A stretch of 64,000 nucleotides of DNA from Actinophytocola algeriensis (lineage in GTDB: Bacteria > Actinomycetota > Actinomycetes > Mycobacteriales > Pseudonocardiaceae), in contig NZ_JACHJQ010000003.1 in the NCBI RefSeq assembly GCF_014203735.1, positions 853,326 through 917,325 of the forward strand, in the 5' to 3' direction. The notes beneath the pieces were generated by a model, which saw only the letters and a program-made list of their open reading frames with translations, ran no database searches and had not been told where the DNA came from. Every line of letters starts with the position of its first letter. The stretch's first letter is position 1. Shown here in pieces: positions 43,061 through 51,464 of this stretch. The position numbers and the translations under genes were made by a program.

Positions 43061-44722
43061 GTGACACAGGTCGCGCGGGGGGTAGGACCAGGTGGCGCGA
43101 ACCGGCCGGGTATCGCGTTGCCGATCCGAATACATGATCTGGTGCTGACGCTCGCAGGGCGGCTCGACGACGACGCGCTGGGCGACGTGCGCCAGATGCT
43201 GGCGTCCGCCGAGCTGGACCGGTCGCTCGAGTTCATGGCCGGCTGCCTGGCGGCAGGCCGGATCGTGCTGACCCGGGAGCAGCACACGGAGCTGGAGTCG
43301 CTGTTCGCCGACATGTACCTCGACCCGTCGGTCATCGACCGCGTGATGGTCACCGACCGCGTCGAGGCCGGCAGGCACCGGTTCGCGTTCGGCTCGGTCG
43401 ACGGCCGGGAGCCGGAGCGCGGCGTCGCCGACGCGGCGCGCTCGGTGCTCGGCGTGCTGCCGGACGTGCGGTCGATGTGGTGCGTGTGGCGCCTGACCCC
43501 GGCAGGCCCGGCGTCCGGCCCGGTCCCGCACCTGCTGGTCCTGGTGGGCATCGGTCCCGGCGGTTTCGCGCCGGCGACGGCCTACCGCGTCGACGAAGCG
43601 TTGCGGCGCGCCGGTATCCGCGCGTCGGTCGAGGTCCTGATGGACGGCGTCGAGCCCGGCGAGTACCACCGGGAGGCGATGCGGAGCGCGCGACAGGTCC
43701 CTTTTGATGGTCACGGCTCCGGAAGGCCGCGGGTGGAGCCGGCGTACGAGGCGCCGCGGATCGAGCCGGCACGCGCTCGCGTGGAACCGGCCAGGGTCGA
43801 GCCGCCGAGGATGTCGGCGGTGCCAGAGCCGTCGAGGATCGACCCGCCCCGCGTCGAGCCACCGCGACTGACGCCCGCGCCGGAGCCGCCTCGGATGGCG
43901 ATGCCTGCGCTGTCCTCGATGCCCGAGCCGCCGAGCCGTCCGGAACCGGCCCCGGAGCTGCCGCGACTGTCCGCGGTCCAGCCGGAGCCGCCGAGGGTGA
44001 GCGCCGTGCAGGCGGAGCGCATCGACCCGCCCGCGGTCGACGCGCCGAGGGTCGACTCGCTGCCCGTCCGCAAGGACCCGCCGTTCAGCGACCAGCCCGC
44101 GTTCACGGAGCCGCCGCACGAGGGCCCGCGCGTCGACCCGCCGACGATGATGACCCCGGCGGCCGGTGGCCTCGAGGAGCAGGAGCCTCCGCGCGTCGAG
44201 GCGGTGCGCAACGACCCGTTCGAGCGGCCGGCCCAGTCCGCGCCGCAGTTCGAGCAGGAGCGGATGCCGGAGGAGCCGCCGCCCGCGCCGGTCCCGCCGC
44301 CGTCCGCGCTGCGCGAGGAGACCCGCACGGACTCGCAGCCGTCGCCGACGCCGCGCCGCCGTGCTGACCGTGCTGACCGCGTCGAGCCGCCGCAGGACGA
44401 GCAGCCGCCGCAGGAGCCGCCGTCCCGCCCCCATCTCGCCCCGGCGAACGGGGTGGACAAGCACTCACAGGCGTTCGTCGACGACATCCTCAACACGCAG
44501 GAGCGCAACCTCCTGCGCGAGCTCCAGGATGAGCTGGCGCGGCGCGAGCAGCAGGAACCGCCTGCGCAGAACACCGGTTCGTGGACCGTCGACAGGTCCG
44601 GCCGCCACGGCAAACCCGCCACGGCCGGCCCCTTCGACCACCCGAACCAGACGACGGGCCCGATGATCATCAACGGGGTCCCGCCGCACGCGGAGGGCCG
44701 GGGTTACCCGCCCGCCAACTGA
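43061..44722 (+). CDS. Conserved hypothetical with long Pro-rich tail, second paralogue
   Basis: 553 residues. Residues 1-210 resemble the previous gene (LAGRLDDDALGDVRQML... VEVLMDGVEPGEYHREAM). Residues 220-450 are low-complexity with recurrent PPR[IV]EP/PEPPR units, likely disordered. The C-terminus has a helical SQAFVDDILNTQERNLLRELQDELARREQ, a coiled-coil candidate. GTG 43061 follows AAGGAG. Its last 19 bases overlap the opposing oxidoreductase. Function unknown; a scaffold-like protein is inferred from the layout. Confidence 0.68.
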   Translation: MTQVARGVGPGGANRPGIALPIRIHDLVLTLAGRLDDDALGDVRQMLASAELDRSLEFMAGCLAAGRIVLTREQHTELESLFADMYLDPSVIDRVMVTDRVEAGRHRFAFGSVDGREPERGVADAARSVLGVLPDVRSMWCVWRLTPAGPASGPVPHLLVLVGIGPGGFAPATAYRVDEALRRAGIRASVEVLMDGVEPGEYHREAMRSARQVPFDGHGSGRPRVEPAYEAPRIEPARARVEPARVEPPRMSAVPEPSRIDPPRVEPPRLTPAPEPPRMAMPALSSMPEPPSRPEPAPELPRLSAVQPEPPRVSAVQAERIDPPAVDAPRVDSLPVRKDPPFSDQPAFTEPPHEGPRVDPPTMMTPAAGGLEEQEPPRVEAVRNDPFERPAQSAPQFEQERMPEEPPPAPVPPPSALREETRTDSQPSPTPRRRADRADRVEPPQDEQPPQEPPSRPHLAPANGVDKHSQAFVDDILNTQERNLLRELQDELARREQQEPPAQNTGSWTVDRSGRHGKPATAGPFDHPNQTTGPMIINGVPPHAEGRGYPPAN

Positions 44723-45594
44723 TCGGTCACACGGCCGAGCAGCCGCTGAAGGTGCAGCCCACGCCGCACGTCCAGCGGGTGCTCGGCCGTTTTGCCGCCG
44801 ACCAGCCGAACGAAGTCGTCGAGCAACACCGCGTACCGCGACGTCGCGTCCCCGCTGGCGTCGAACGCGAGGAACCCGTGCGGCCCGTGCACGGCGAAGT
44901 CGGTGACGGCCGGGAACACAGGCGTGTGCATCGACAGCGTCGCGGCGCTGAGCCGGCCGGTTTCGTGGCCCAGCAGGACGTGCCAGACCTGGCGGTCGAA
45001 CCGCACCTGCTCGACGCTGACGACCGGCCCGAGCGCGGCGTCGAGCAGGTCGAACACGTGCGGCCCGATGTCGGCGAGCGCACCGCCGTCGTGCCGCCAC
45101 TGGGAGTTTTCGTACTTGGTGTCGAGCAGGGTGCCGGAGAACCAGCGCGCCAGCCCGCCGTCCCACTCGCCGGTCCGGTGCACCTCGTCCAGCCACTCGC
45201 GGGTCGCGGGGTCGTACCGGAAGGTGAGCATCATGATCGAGGTGACCCCGGCGTCCGCCACGGCCTGCGCGAGGCGCGCCGCCTCGTCGGCCGAAGGCGC
45301 CACGGGCTTCTCGAGCACGAGGTGCTTCCCGGCTTGCGCCGCCCGCGTCGCGAGCGGCGCCTGCACGGCGGGTGGCACCGCGAACGCGACCGCGTCGACG
45401 TGCTGGAGGAACTCGTCGAAGTCGGCGAACGGTGTCGCCTTGCCCAACGCCGCGACCTCGGCCGCCGCTTCCGGGCGCCGGGCCCAGGTGGCGACCAGCT
45501 CGGTCCGCGGGTGAGCCGCGATTCCTGGCCCATGCACCTTGTGCGCCCACTGCCCAGCCCCGACAAGCCCCATACGCAGCACGTCTTCACTCAT
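44704..45594 (-). CDS. Gfo/Idh/MocA-family oxidoreductase
   Basis: 296 residues. N-terminal Rossmann motif GLVGAGQWAHKVHGPGI, then the signature EKPVAPSADEA (catalytic Lys region) and the C-terminal beta-sheet domain with DIGPHVFDLL. NAD(P)-dependent, usually on sugars or inositols; substrate unknown. Start ATG 45594. Convergent with the Pro-rich gene, with a 19-base overlap. Confidence 0.85.
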   Translation of the reverse strand: MSEDVLRMGLVGAGQWAHKVHGPGIAAHPRTELVATWARRPEAAAEVAALGKATPFADFDEFLQHVDAVAFAVPPAVQAPLATRAAQAGKHLVLEKPVAPSADEAARLAQAVADAGVTSIMMLTFRYDPATREWLDEVHRTGEWDGGLARWFSGTLLDTKYENSQWRHDGGALADIGPHVFDLLDAALGPVVSVEQVRFDRQVWHVLLGHETGRLSAATLSMHTPVFPAVTDFAVHGPHGFLAFDASGDATSRYAVLLDDFVRLVGGKTAEHPLDVRRGLHLQRLLGRVTDQLAGG

Positions 45595-46276
45595 GGGCCC
45601 ATCCTGCCGCGCGCGGTCTCCGGCCGACCTTTCGCCATCCCGAGGTGTTCACGCGGAGCCTCCTCGGAAACAGGACTGTGGGCGGCTGCTGCCGCCCAGC
45701 ACGTGACGTCACCTGGCGAGCCCGCTTGCGTAGCGAGTCCCGTCCCGCCACGGCGGGCTTGGGGTGAAGCCTGCGGGTGAGGTCGGCCGCGAGACGTGTC
45801 CGCACGCGCTCTCGTCCGGCGGCGGCCCAGCTCGGGGTGAGGGGTGAAGGCACCCGGGGACGCCGGGCGAGGCCCTCAAACCAGCGACTCCAGCGTCACG
45901 GACGGCATCCCCTCGGGTTCACAGGGAGGCTGTCGCTCTGGCGCGGTTTCCAGCTCGCGGCATGACGCCCGTGGCCGGGCTTGGCCTCCGGCCCCCGATT
46001 TCCACCCTAGCTTGGGGTGCCGACATTTCCGTGCTGCGTAAGGCAGTTGTCCACAGGCCGGGTGTCCGCGGCCGGGTTGTCCACAGGTGCGTGCCTCGCG
46101 GGGCGGTTTTGTCGGTGGTTGTCGTTACGCTGGATTTCGGGGGGCCGGAGGCCGCCCCGGCGCCTGGGCCGGGGCTTTGCGGGTGGGCGTGGCGGCATCC
46201 GCGCGGGGGACGGACGTTCGTGGGCTGCGCCTCATCGTGGGGCTCTTCGGCCGTGGTGCCGAAGTAGGCTCCCCCT
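45595..46276. other. Gene-poor intergenic region with repeats and DnaA-box-like sites
   Basis: No convincing gene in 682 bases. It holds GGGCGGC/GCCGCCC and GTGACGTCAC palindromes near 45680-45711. A possible decayed relative of the intercistronic element lies at 45718-45790 (GAGCCCGCTTGCGTAGCGAG, then AAGCCTGCGGGTGAGG). Two TTGTCCACA boxes are at 46047-46055 and 46077-46085, and a GCCCCGGC/GCCGGGGC hairpin at 46154-46175. A reading frame of 88 codons here looks like translated repeat. Confidence 0.55.
46265..46270 (+). promoter_or_regulatory. -10 element (TAGGCT), leaderless NUDIX mRNA
   Basis: TAGGCT ends six bases before GTG 46277. Confidence 0.45.
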
Positions 46277-47146
46277 GTGCGTGAGCTGCCGAAGGAGTTG
46301 ACCCTGCCGTCCGGGTTGGTGCCTCCTGAACCGCCCGACCCGCCGGTGACGCCCAAGGACGCGGCCACCGTGATGCTCGTTCGGGACACCGCCGCCGGGC
46401 TCGAGGTCTTCCTGCAGCGACGGGTTCGTGGCATGGCTTTCGCCGGGGGGATGACTGTCTTTCCCGGTGGTGGGGTCGATCGGCGGGACGCGGACACGTC
46501 CATCGCTTGGCATGGGCCCGCGCCGGAGTGGTGGGCTGAGCGGTTCTTCTGCGATGTGGGGCTCGCCCGGGCACTGGTGTGTGCTGCCGTGCGCGAGACG
46601 TTCGAGGAGTCCGGGGTGCTGCTCGCCGGGCCGGACGGGGACAGCGTCGTCGCCGACGTGCGGCCGTTCGCGGCGGCCCGGGAGCAGCTCGTGAACCGGG
46701 AGCTTTCGCTGGCCGGGTTCCTCGCTGAGGCCGGGCTGGTGCTGCGGGCCGACCTGCTTCGGCCCTGGGCCAACTGGCTCACGCCCGAGCAGGAGACCCG
46801 GCGGTTCGACACCCGGTTCTTCCTCGCCCGGCTGCCCGAGGGGCAGCTGGCCGACGGCGAGACCTCCGAGGCCTCGGATACGCGCTGGCAGCGGCCCGGT
46901 GACGCGCTCGACGACTGGAAGGCCGGGCGCGACGGGCTCCTGCCTCCCACGTGGACCACCCTCGCCGAGCTGGAGGACTGCGGGACCGTCGCCGAGGCGA
47001 TGGTCGTCGAGCGGGAGATCAGCGTGCTCATGCCCAAGGTGGCGCGCGACGGCGACACCCTGCGCATCGTCCTGCCCGGTGATCCGCTGTACGACGGCTC
47101 ACCAGCACACCTCGACGCGCGGCCCGACGACCGGATCGGGCGATGA
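46277..47146 (+). CDS. NUDIX hydrolase
   Basis: 289 residues. An N-terminal PPDPPVTPKDAATVMLVRD strand is followed by a Nudix box split by a loop: FPGGGVD... then AAVRETFEESGVLL (REx2E-EExG-like). Large actinobacterial NUDIX proteins of this form act on nucleotide diphosphate derivatives or CoA; substrate unknown. Its stop overlaps the ATG of the MBL-fold gene (ATGA), so the two are coupled. Confidence 0.85.
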   Translation: MRELPKELTLPSGLVPPEPPDPPVTPKDAATVMLVRDTAAGLEVFLQRRVRGMAFAGGMTVFPGGGVDRRDADTSIAWHGPAPEWWAERFFCDVGLARALVCAAVRETFEESGVLLAGPDGDSVVADVRPFAAAREQLVNRELSLAGFLAEAGLVLRADLLRPWANWLTPEQETRRFDTRFFLARLPEGQLADGETSEASDTRWQRPGDALDDWKAGRDGLLPPTWTTLAELEDCGTVAEAMVVEREISVLMPKVARDGDTLRIVLPGDPLYDGSPAHLDARPDDRIGR

Positions 47147-47922
47147 GCGGGCACCCCGCGTACGGCGAGCTTCGGGCGGTCACGGACACGGCCGCCGTCC
47201 TGCTCGAGGACAACCCCGGCCCGATGACGCTCGAAGGCACCAACACCTGGCTGCTGCGTGCCCCCGGCTCACCGGCGTGCGTCGTCGTCGACCCCGGCTA
47301 CGAGGACGAGCCGCACCTGACCCGGGTCGTCGAGGCGGCGGGTGAGGTCGCGCTGATCCTCGTGACCCACCACCACCCGGACCACGTGCGGGGCGCGCCC
47401 TGGCTCGCCCGCCGGGCCGGGGCACCGATCCGTGCGTTCGACCCGGCCCTGTGCGCGGACGCGGGCGCTCTCACCGACGACGAGGTCGTCGAAGCCGCCG
47501 GCATCTCGATCCGCGTGCTGCACACGCCCGGCCACACCGACGACTCGGTGTGCCTCGCCGTCGACGGGGCTTTGCTCACCGGTGACACCGTGCTCGGCCG
47601 CGGCACCACCGTGATCTCGGACCTGGGTGCGTACCTGGGGACGCTCCGCCGCCTCATCACGATGCCGGCCGGCACCGTCGCCCTGCCCGGTCACGGTCCG
47701 GAGCTGCCGGACATCGCCGCGACCGCGCGGGAGTACCTCGGCCACCGCGAGGCGCGACTCGACCAGGTGCGCGCGGCGCTGCGCGAGCTCGGCCCCGGCG
47801 CCACCGCACGCCAGGTCGTCGAGCACGTCTACCGCGACGTGGACGAGTCGCTGTGGGGACCGGCCGAGTGGTCGGTCCGCACACAGCTCGACTACCTCGC
47901 CACCACCGGTGAGGTGTTCTGA
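47143..47922 (+). CDS. Metallo-beta-lactamase-fold hydrolase (Rv3677c-like)
   Basis: 259 residues. The zinc site THHHPDHVRG, the downstream His in HTPGHTDDS, Asp in TGDTVLGRG and His in PGHGPEL are complete, as in glyoxalase II/LACTB2-like proteins. LACTB2 is an RNase; bacterial members may be thioesterases or nucleases. Overlaps the NUDIX gene by four bases. M. tuberculosis has the homologue just before crp. Confidence 0.88.
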   Translation: MSGHPAYGELRAVTDTAAVLLEDNPGPMTLEGTNTWLLRAPGSPACVVVDPGYEDEPHLTRVVEAAGEVALILVTHHHPDHVRGAPWLARRAGAPIRAFDPALCADAGALTDDEVVEAAGISIRVLHTPGHTDDSVCLAVDGALLTGDTVLGRGTTVISDLGAYLGTLRRLITMPAGTVALPGHGPELPDIAATAREYLGHREARLDQVRAALRELGPGATARQVVEHVYRDVDESLWGPAEWSVRTQLDYLATTGEVF

Positions 47923-47927
47923 CCGCG

Positions 47928-49019
47928 TTATTTGGGCGGCAGCATGGGCATCACCACGTAGCGGACGGTTGGTTCCGTCGGTTCGACAGCTGAGAAGACG
48001 GTCGCGCGCATGCCCGGCTGGATCTCCATGCGGACCTGCTGACCCCCGAAGCAGCGGAGCGCGTCGGTGAGGAAGCGGGACTGGTAGGCCTGGCCGGTGC
48101 GGCCACCGTCCACAGTCGCCTTCACGGACTCCTCCGCCTCACCGGCCTTCGCGTCCGCGCCGCGCAGGCGGATCTCGCCATCGCCGATCTCCACCAGCAG
48201 GACACCGCGGGCGTCCGTGTAGATGCCGACCCGGCGGACCGCACCCGCCAGTGCGTCCGCGTCCACGGTCACCGTCGTGTCGACGTCCGACAGGTGGATC
48301 TTCGACTCGTGCAGGAACGAGCCGTCGAGCACCGCGGTCGTGGTCAGCGCGCCGTGCCAGCCCAGGCCGAACCGGTCGCGGTCGGCGTACACCGTGACCT
48401 CCGTCGCCGGGAGCCGGCGCGCCAGCTCGCTCAGCAGGTTCGCCGGGACCAGCGCGTCGACCGAGCCCTGCGCGTGCCAGGGCAGCGACGCGAGCGCCAT
48501 CTGGTAGCGGTCGGTCGCGACCATGATCAACCGGTCGTCCTCCGAGCGGACCCGGACGCCGGTGAACATGGGTAACGCGTCGTCCCGCGACGCCGCCAGC
48601 ACCGTCGTGGCCAGAGCGGACGCGAACATCGCGCCGTCGACGGTCCCCGCCGCCGTCGGCGCCGAGCCGACTCCGGGGTGGACGTCCGCGTCCAGCAGTG
48701 GCAGCGCGTAGCGGGCGCCCGGCGCGCGGATCGCCAGCTTCGACCCCTCCACCACGAGGCGGACCTGTTCCTGCTCGAGCGCACGTAACGTGTCGGCGAG
48801 CGGCTTCGCGGGCACCAGCACGCGGCCCTCGGTGTGCACGAGCGCGTCCCGGTGCACCCGGGCCGCCCGCTCCCGGTCGTTGGCCGCGAGGGAGACCCCC
48901 TCGGCCGTCGCGGTGAGCAGCAGCCCGGACAGCACCGGGTCGATCAGCCTGCCGGGAACCAGCTTGACCAGCGCGGATGCCGCGCCGGCGAGTGCCGCTG
49001 TGGTGACGGTGACGTCCAT
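47928..49019 (-). CDS. DNA polymerase III beta-clamp paralogue (DnaN-like)
   Basis: 363 residues from ATG 49019 (a GTG two codons upstream is possible). Three repeated clamp domains: MDVTVTTAALAGAASALVKLVPGR, VDGAMFASALATTVLAASRDDALPMFTGV with TDRYQMALASL, and VDADALAGAVRRVGIYTD... with the terminal TVRYVVMPMLPPK typical of beta subunits. Sequence is diverged from true DnaN and it lies away from any dnaA/recF/gyrB genes, so it is probably a second, specialised clamp. TACCTT ends six bases before the ATG. Confidence 0.8.
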   Translation of the reverse strand: MDVTVTTAALAGAASALVKLVPGRLIDPVLSGLLLTATAEGVSLAANDRERAARVHRDALVHTEGRVLVPAKPLADTLRALEQEQVRLVVEGSKLAIRAPGARYALPLLDADVHPGVGSAPTAAGTVDGAMFASALATTVLAASRDDALPMFTGVRVRSEDDRLIMVATDRYQMALASLPWHAQGSVDALVPANLLSELARRLPATEVTVYADRDRFGLGWHGALTTTAVLDGSFLHESKIHLSDVDTTVTVDADALAGAVRRVGIYTDARGVLLVEIGDGEIRLRGADAKAGEAEESVKATVDGGRTGQAYQSRFLTDALRCFGGQQVRMEIQPGMRATVFSAVEPTEPTVRYVVMPMLPPK

Positions 49020-49056
49020 GGCCACAAGGTAGACCCGGCCACCGACAATTTCCGCG

Positions 49057-50289
49057 TCAGCTCACGGCGACCAGTTCCGGCGCCGGATCGTGCTGCTCGG
49101 TGAACGTGTTCCTGCGGGCCAGGACCAGCCCGGCGATCAGCAGGCCCGCGACGCCGGCCGCGATGAACGCCGACCACACGCCGACGTGCTCCACCAGGTA
49201 ACCGCTGGCCGACTGGCCCGCCGCGAGACCCAGCGTCACCGACGTGACGATCCAGCCGAACGCCTCCGTGGCCGTGCCCTCCGGCGCCACCAGCTCGATC
49301 GCGGTCGAGTGCGTCGTGGACTGCGGAGTGATCCACATGCCCGCGGCCAGCGACAGCACCGCCAGCCAGAGCAGGTTCGACGTGCTGGCGAGGGGGATCA
49401 CGAACAGCGCGAACATGCCCAGCAGGAACGGCAGCCGCAGCGCCATCGACCGCGGCCACGGGCGGCCCGCGTAGTACACGCCGAAGACCACCGAGGTCAG
49501 CGACCACGCGGCCAGCATGACGCCGCCGAGCGGCGCGTGGCCCGCGTTCGTCGCGGCCGCGGGGATGGCGACCTCGACGAACCCGACGGTCACGCCGAAC
49601 CCGAGCGCGGCCAGCGCCACCGTGCGCATGCCCGGTGTGGCGAGCGCGCCGAGGAGGCGCCCGCCGCGGCGCGGTGCGGGCCGCACGGATCGGACGGCGG
49701 TGGTGAGTGCGAAACCGACGCCGCCGACCACCATGCACGCCGCGCTGAACACGAGTCCCGTGCCTGCCCACGGCGCCGCGACCATGATGCCCGCGAGCGC
49801 GGGCCCGAGGATGAAGAAGACCTCGAGGCTGATCGCTTCGTAGGCGAACGCGGCGTGGCGGATCGGCCCTGGCGGGACCAGGTGTGTCCACAGCGCCCGC
49901 GACGCGGCGCCGACCATCGGTTCGGTGAGGCCGATGAGCCAGCCCAGCGCGACCATCGCGGGGCCGGACTGACCGGTCTCGATGGCGATGATCGCGGCTG
50001 TGACGGTCGCCACGAGCAGGCCGGACGCGATGAGCAGCGGCCGGGTCGGGCCGAGCCGGTCCATGATGCGCCCCTGCGCGACCGCGCCGATGGCGACGCC
50101 GATGAGCGAGCCGGCGGAGACGAGGCCGGCGACCGTGAACGAGCCGGTCTCGCGCTGCACGTACAGCAGCAGCGAAAGGCCGACCATGGCGATCGGCATC
50201 CTGGCCAGCAGAGAGGTGAGTACGGGAGTGCGCGCGCCTGGCGTGGTCAGCGCAGCGCGGAAGTCGGCTAGACCGGCGGAGTGGGACAC
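49057..50289 (-). CDS. MFS transporter
   Basis: 410 residues, twelve spans. QGRIMDRLGPTRPLL is the loop between spans two and three, and a polar central loop RPAPRRGGR separates the halves. Likely an exporter; substrate unknown. GTG 50289 lies close after a GTACCA-rich operator candidate, so a nearby or distant repressor probably controls it. On the same strand as the beta-clamp paralogue, 38 bases upstream of it. Confidence 0.85.
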   Translation of the reverse strand: MSHSAGLADFRAALTTPGARTPVLTSLLARMPIAMVGLSLLLYVQRETGSFTVAGLVSAGSLIGVAIGAVAQGRIMDRLGPTRPLLIASGLLVATVTAAIIAIETGQSGPAMVALGWLIGLTEPMVGAASRALWTHLVPPGPIRHAAFAYEAISLEVFFILGPALAGIMVAAPWAGTGLVFSAACMVVGGVGFALTTAVRSVRPAPRRGGRLLGALATPGMRTVALAALGFGVTVGFVEVAIPAAATNAGHAPLGGVMLAAWSLTSVVFGVYYAGRPWPRSMALRLPFLLGMFALFVIPLASTSNLLWLAVLSLAAGMWITPQSTTHSTAIELVAPEGTATEAFGWIVTSVTLGLAAGQSASGYLVEHVGVWSAFIAAGVAGLLIAGLVLARRNTFTEQHDPAPELVAVS

Positions 50290-50291
50290 GC

Positions 50292-50327
50292 GTACCAGTA
50301 TGACAAATTTTGGTACTTGCGTACCAA
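50292..50327 (-). promoter_or_regulatory. Operator candidate (GTACCA repeats) of the MFS gene
   Basis: TTGGTAC (50310-50316) and GTACCAA (50321-50327) form a perfect inverted repeat with a 4-base spacer. A third half-site GTACCA is at 50292-50297, next to the GTG start. On the minus strand CATACT can serve as -10 between them. AT-rich against its surroundings. Confidence 0.55.
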
Positions 50328-50543
50328 TCGATTCATCGGTAACGGTTCGGTAACGAGACGGGATAACGGCACAACGGATGGGTACTCGAACCAGTCCTCG
50401 TATGTGAAAGCTCCCGCAGGCGGGTAACGAATCGCCGAGGAGCCGCGTTCAACTGAAGAAGCTCCCTCCGGCAGACATGGGTCGGGGCCTAATGGTTCGG
50501 AGGGCGGGGAGCGTGGGCCGTCGGGGGATGGTTCACGCAAGGC

Positions 50544-50585
50544 AAGGAGCCGGTGCGCCGCGTCGGGGGCGGCGCCCGGCTCCTT
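50544..50585 (+). terminator. Hairpin, possible terminator of a plus-strand transcript
   Basis: Stem AAGGAGCCGG/CCGGCTCCTT with a GC-rich inner helix (CGCCG/CGGCG), followed by TTGCTG. No plus-strand gene is known upstream. Confidence 0.45.
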
Positions 50586-50626
50586 TGCTGTCCAAGGGCA
50601 GGCCGGAGGCCGAAACCCGGGCATGC

Positions 50627-50662
50627 GAAAAGACCCGGCACCGGGACGGCGCGGGCCTTTTC
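50627..50662 (-). terminator. crp terminator
   Basis: On the minus strand, GAAAAG...CTTTTC closes a stem continued by CCCG/CGGG, with a U-rich end (TCTTTTC). Ten bases after the crp stop. Confidence 0.7.
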
Positions 50663-50671
50663 AGGCGTGAC

Positions 50672-51346
50672 TCATCTGGCGCGGCGGGCCAGCCGCTCCG
50701 GGTCGAGGATCAGCACGCTCTTGCCTTCCAGCCGCAGCCAGCCGCGGTGCGCGAAGTCCGCGAGGGCCTTGTTGACCGTCTCGCGGGACGCGCCGACGTA
50801 CTGGGCGATCTCTTCCTGCGTGAGGTCGTGCATGACCCGCAGCAGGCCCGCCTCCTGGCTGCCGAACCGCTGTGCGAACTGCAGCAGCGCCTTCGCCACC
50901 CGGCCGGGCACGTCGGTGAAGATCAGGTCCGCCAGCATGCCGTTCGTCCTGCGCAGGCGGCGGGCGATGACCCGCAGCAGCTGTTCCGCGATCTCCGGGC
51001 GGGTCGCGATCCACTGGCGCAGCGCCGGGCGGTCCATGGTGCGCGCGACGACCTCGGTGACCGTCGTCGCGGTCGACGTCCGGGGGCCCGGGTCGAAGAT
51101 CGACAGCTCGCCGAACATGTCGGCGGGCCCCATGATGCCCAGCAGGTTCTCGCGACCGTCCGGTGACTTGCGGCCGAGCTTCACCTTGCCCGACTGGATG
51201 ATGTAAAGACGGTCGCCGGGCTCGCCCTCCGCGAAGATCACGTGCCCACGCGGAAACTCGACGGTCTCCAGCGTCTGAGCGAGCGCTTCAGCGGCAGCCG
51301 GTTCGACACCCTGGAAGATGCCGGCCCTGGCAAGGGTCTCGTCCAC
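50672..51346 (-). CDS. crp: cAMP receptor protein, CRP/FNR family
   Basis: Global regulator of carbon metabolism and redox genes, binds cAMP and DNA. 224 residues, same length as M. tuberculosis Crp (Rv3676). The cyclic-nucleotide domain has [29 protein letters not shown] and the phosphate cassette [18 protein letters not shown]. The helix-turn-helix is [32 protein letters not shown] 51346 after GGGAGGG is preferred to TTG 51361. Possible autoregulation from a site at 51423. Confidence 0.96.
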   Translation of the reverse strand: MDETLARAGIFQGVEPAAAEALAQTLETVEFPRGHVIFAEGEPGDRLYIIQSGKVKLGRKSPDGRENLLGIMGPADMFGELSIFDPGPRTSTATTVTEVVARTMDRPALRQWIATRPEIAEQLLRVIARRLRRTNGMLADLIFTDVPGRVAKALLQFAQRFGSQEAGLLRVMHDLTQEEIAQYVGASRETVNKALADFAHRGWLRLEGKSVLILDPERLARRAR

Positions 51347-51411
51347 CTGCGTCCCTCCCAATCAGACTCGTGCGGTGAACAGCGGCAACGGCGCCCTGAT
51401 CACCCTTGGGA

Positions 51412-51438
51412 AGTGTAGAGCGTGTGCGGTGGATCACC
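51412..51438 (-). promoter_or_regulatory. crp promoter and candidate Crp site
   Basis: -10 TACACT on the minus strand (51417-51412). TGTGC-GGTGGA-TCACC (51423-51438) matches eight of ten bases of TGTGA-N6-TCACA and lies over the -35 region, a place suited to self-repression. Confidence 0.45.
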
Positions 51439-51464
51439 TCGTAGGGCGTACCACGGGTATGTCG

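Larger units (their letters stand above)
50290..50671. other. Intergenic region MFS-crp with operator-like repeat and hairpins
   Basis: No gene recognised in 382 bases. It contains the GTACCA repeats (50292-50327), a direct repeat CGGTAACG (50336-50355), a 10-base-pair hairpin (50544-50585) followed by TTGCTG on the plus strand, and the crp terminator. A small plus-strand RNA ending at the hairpin is possible; no known riboswitch class was recognised. Confidence 0.5.

Noticed and set aside
43711-44470. Possible CRISPR-like or tandem DNA repeat in the Pro-rich gene
   Set aside because: Repeats are short PPR/EP codon patterns within one reading frame, without uniform spacing or spacers.
45587-45853. 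88-codon minus-strand frame in the gene-poor gap
   Set aside because: Arg/Pro-rich, runs through palindromes and repeat-like sequence; no ribosome site or motif.
50330-50580. ydaO-type (c-di-AMP) or other riboswitch upstream of crp
   Set aside because: Core motifs of known classes are absent, and crp is on the other strand.
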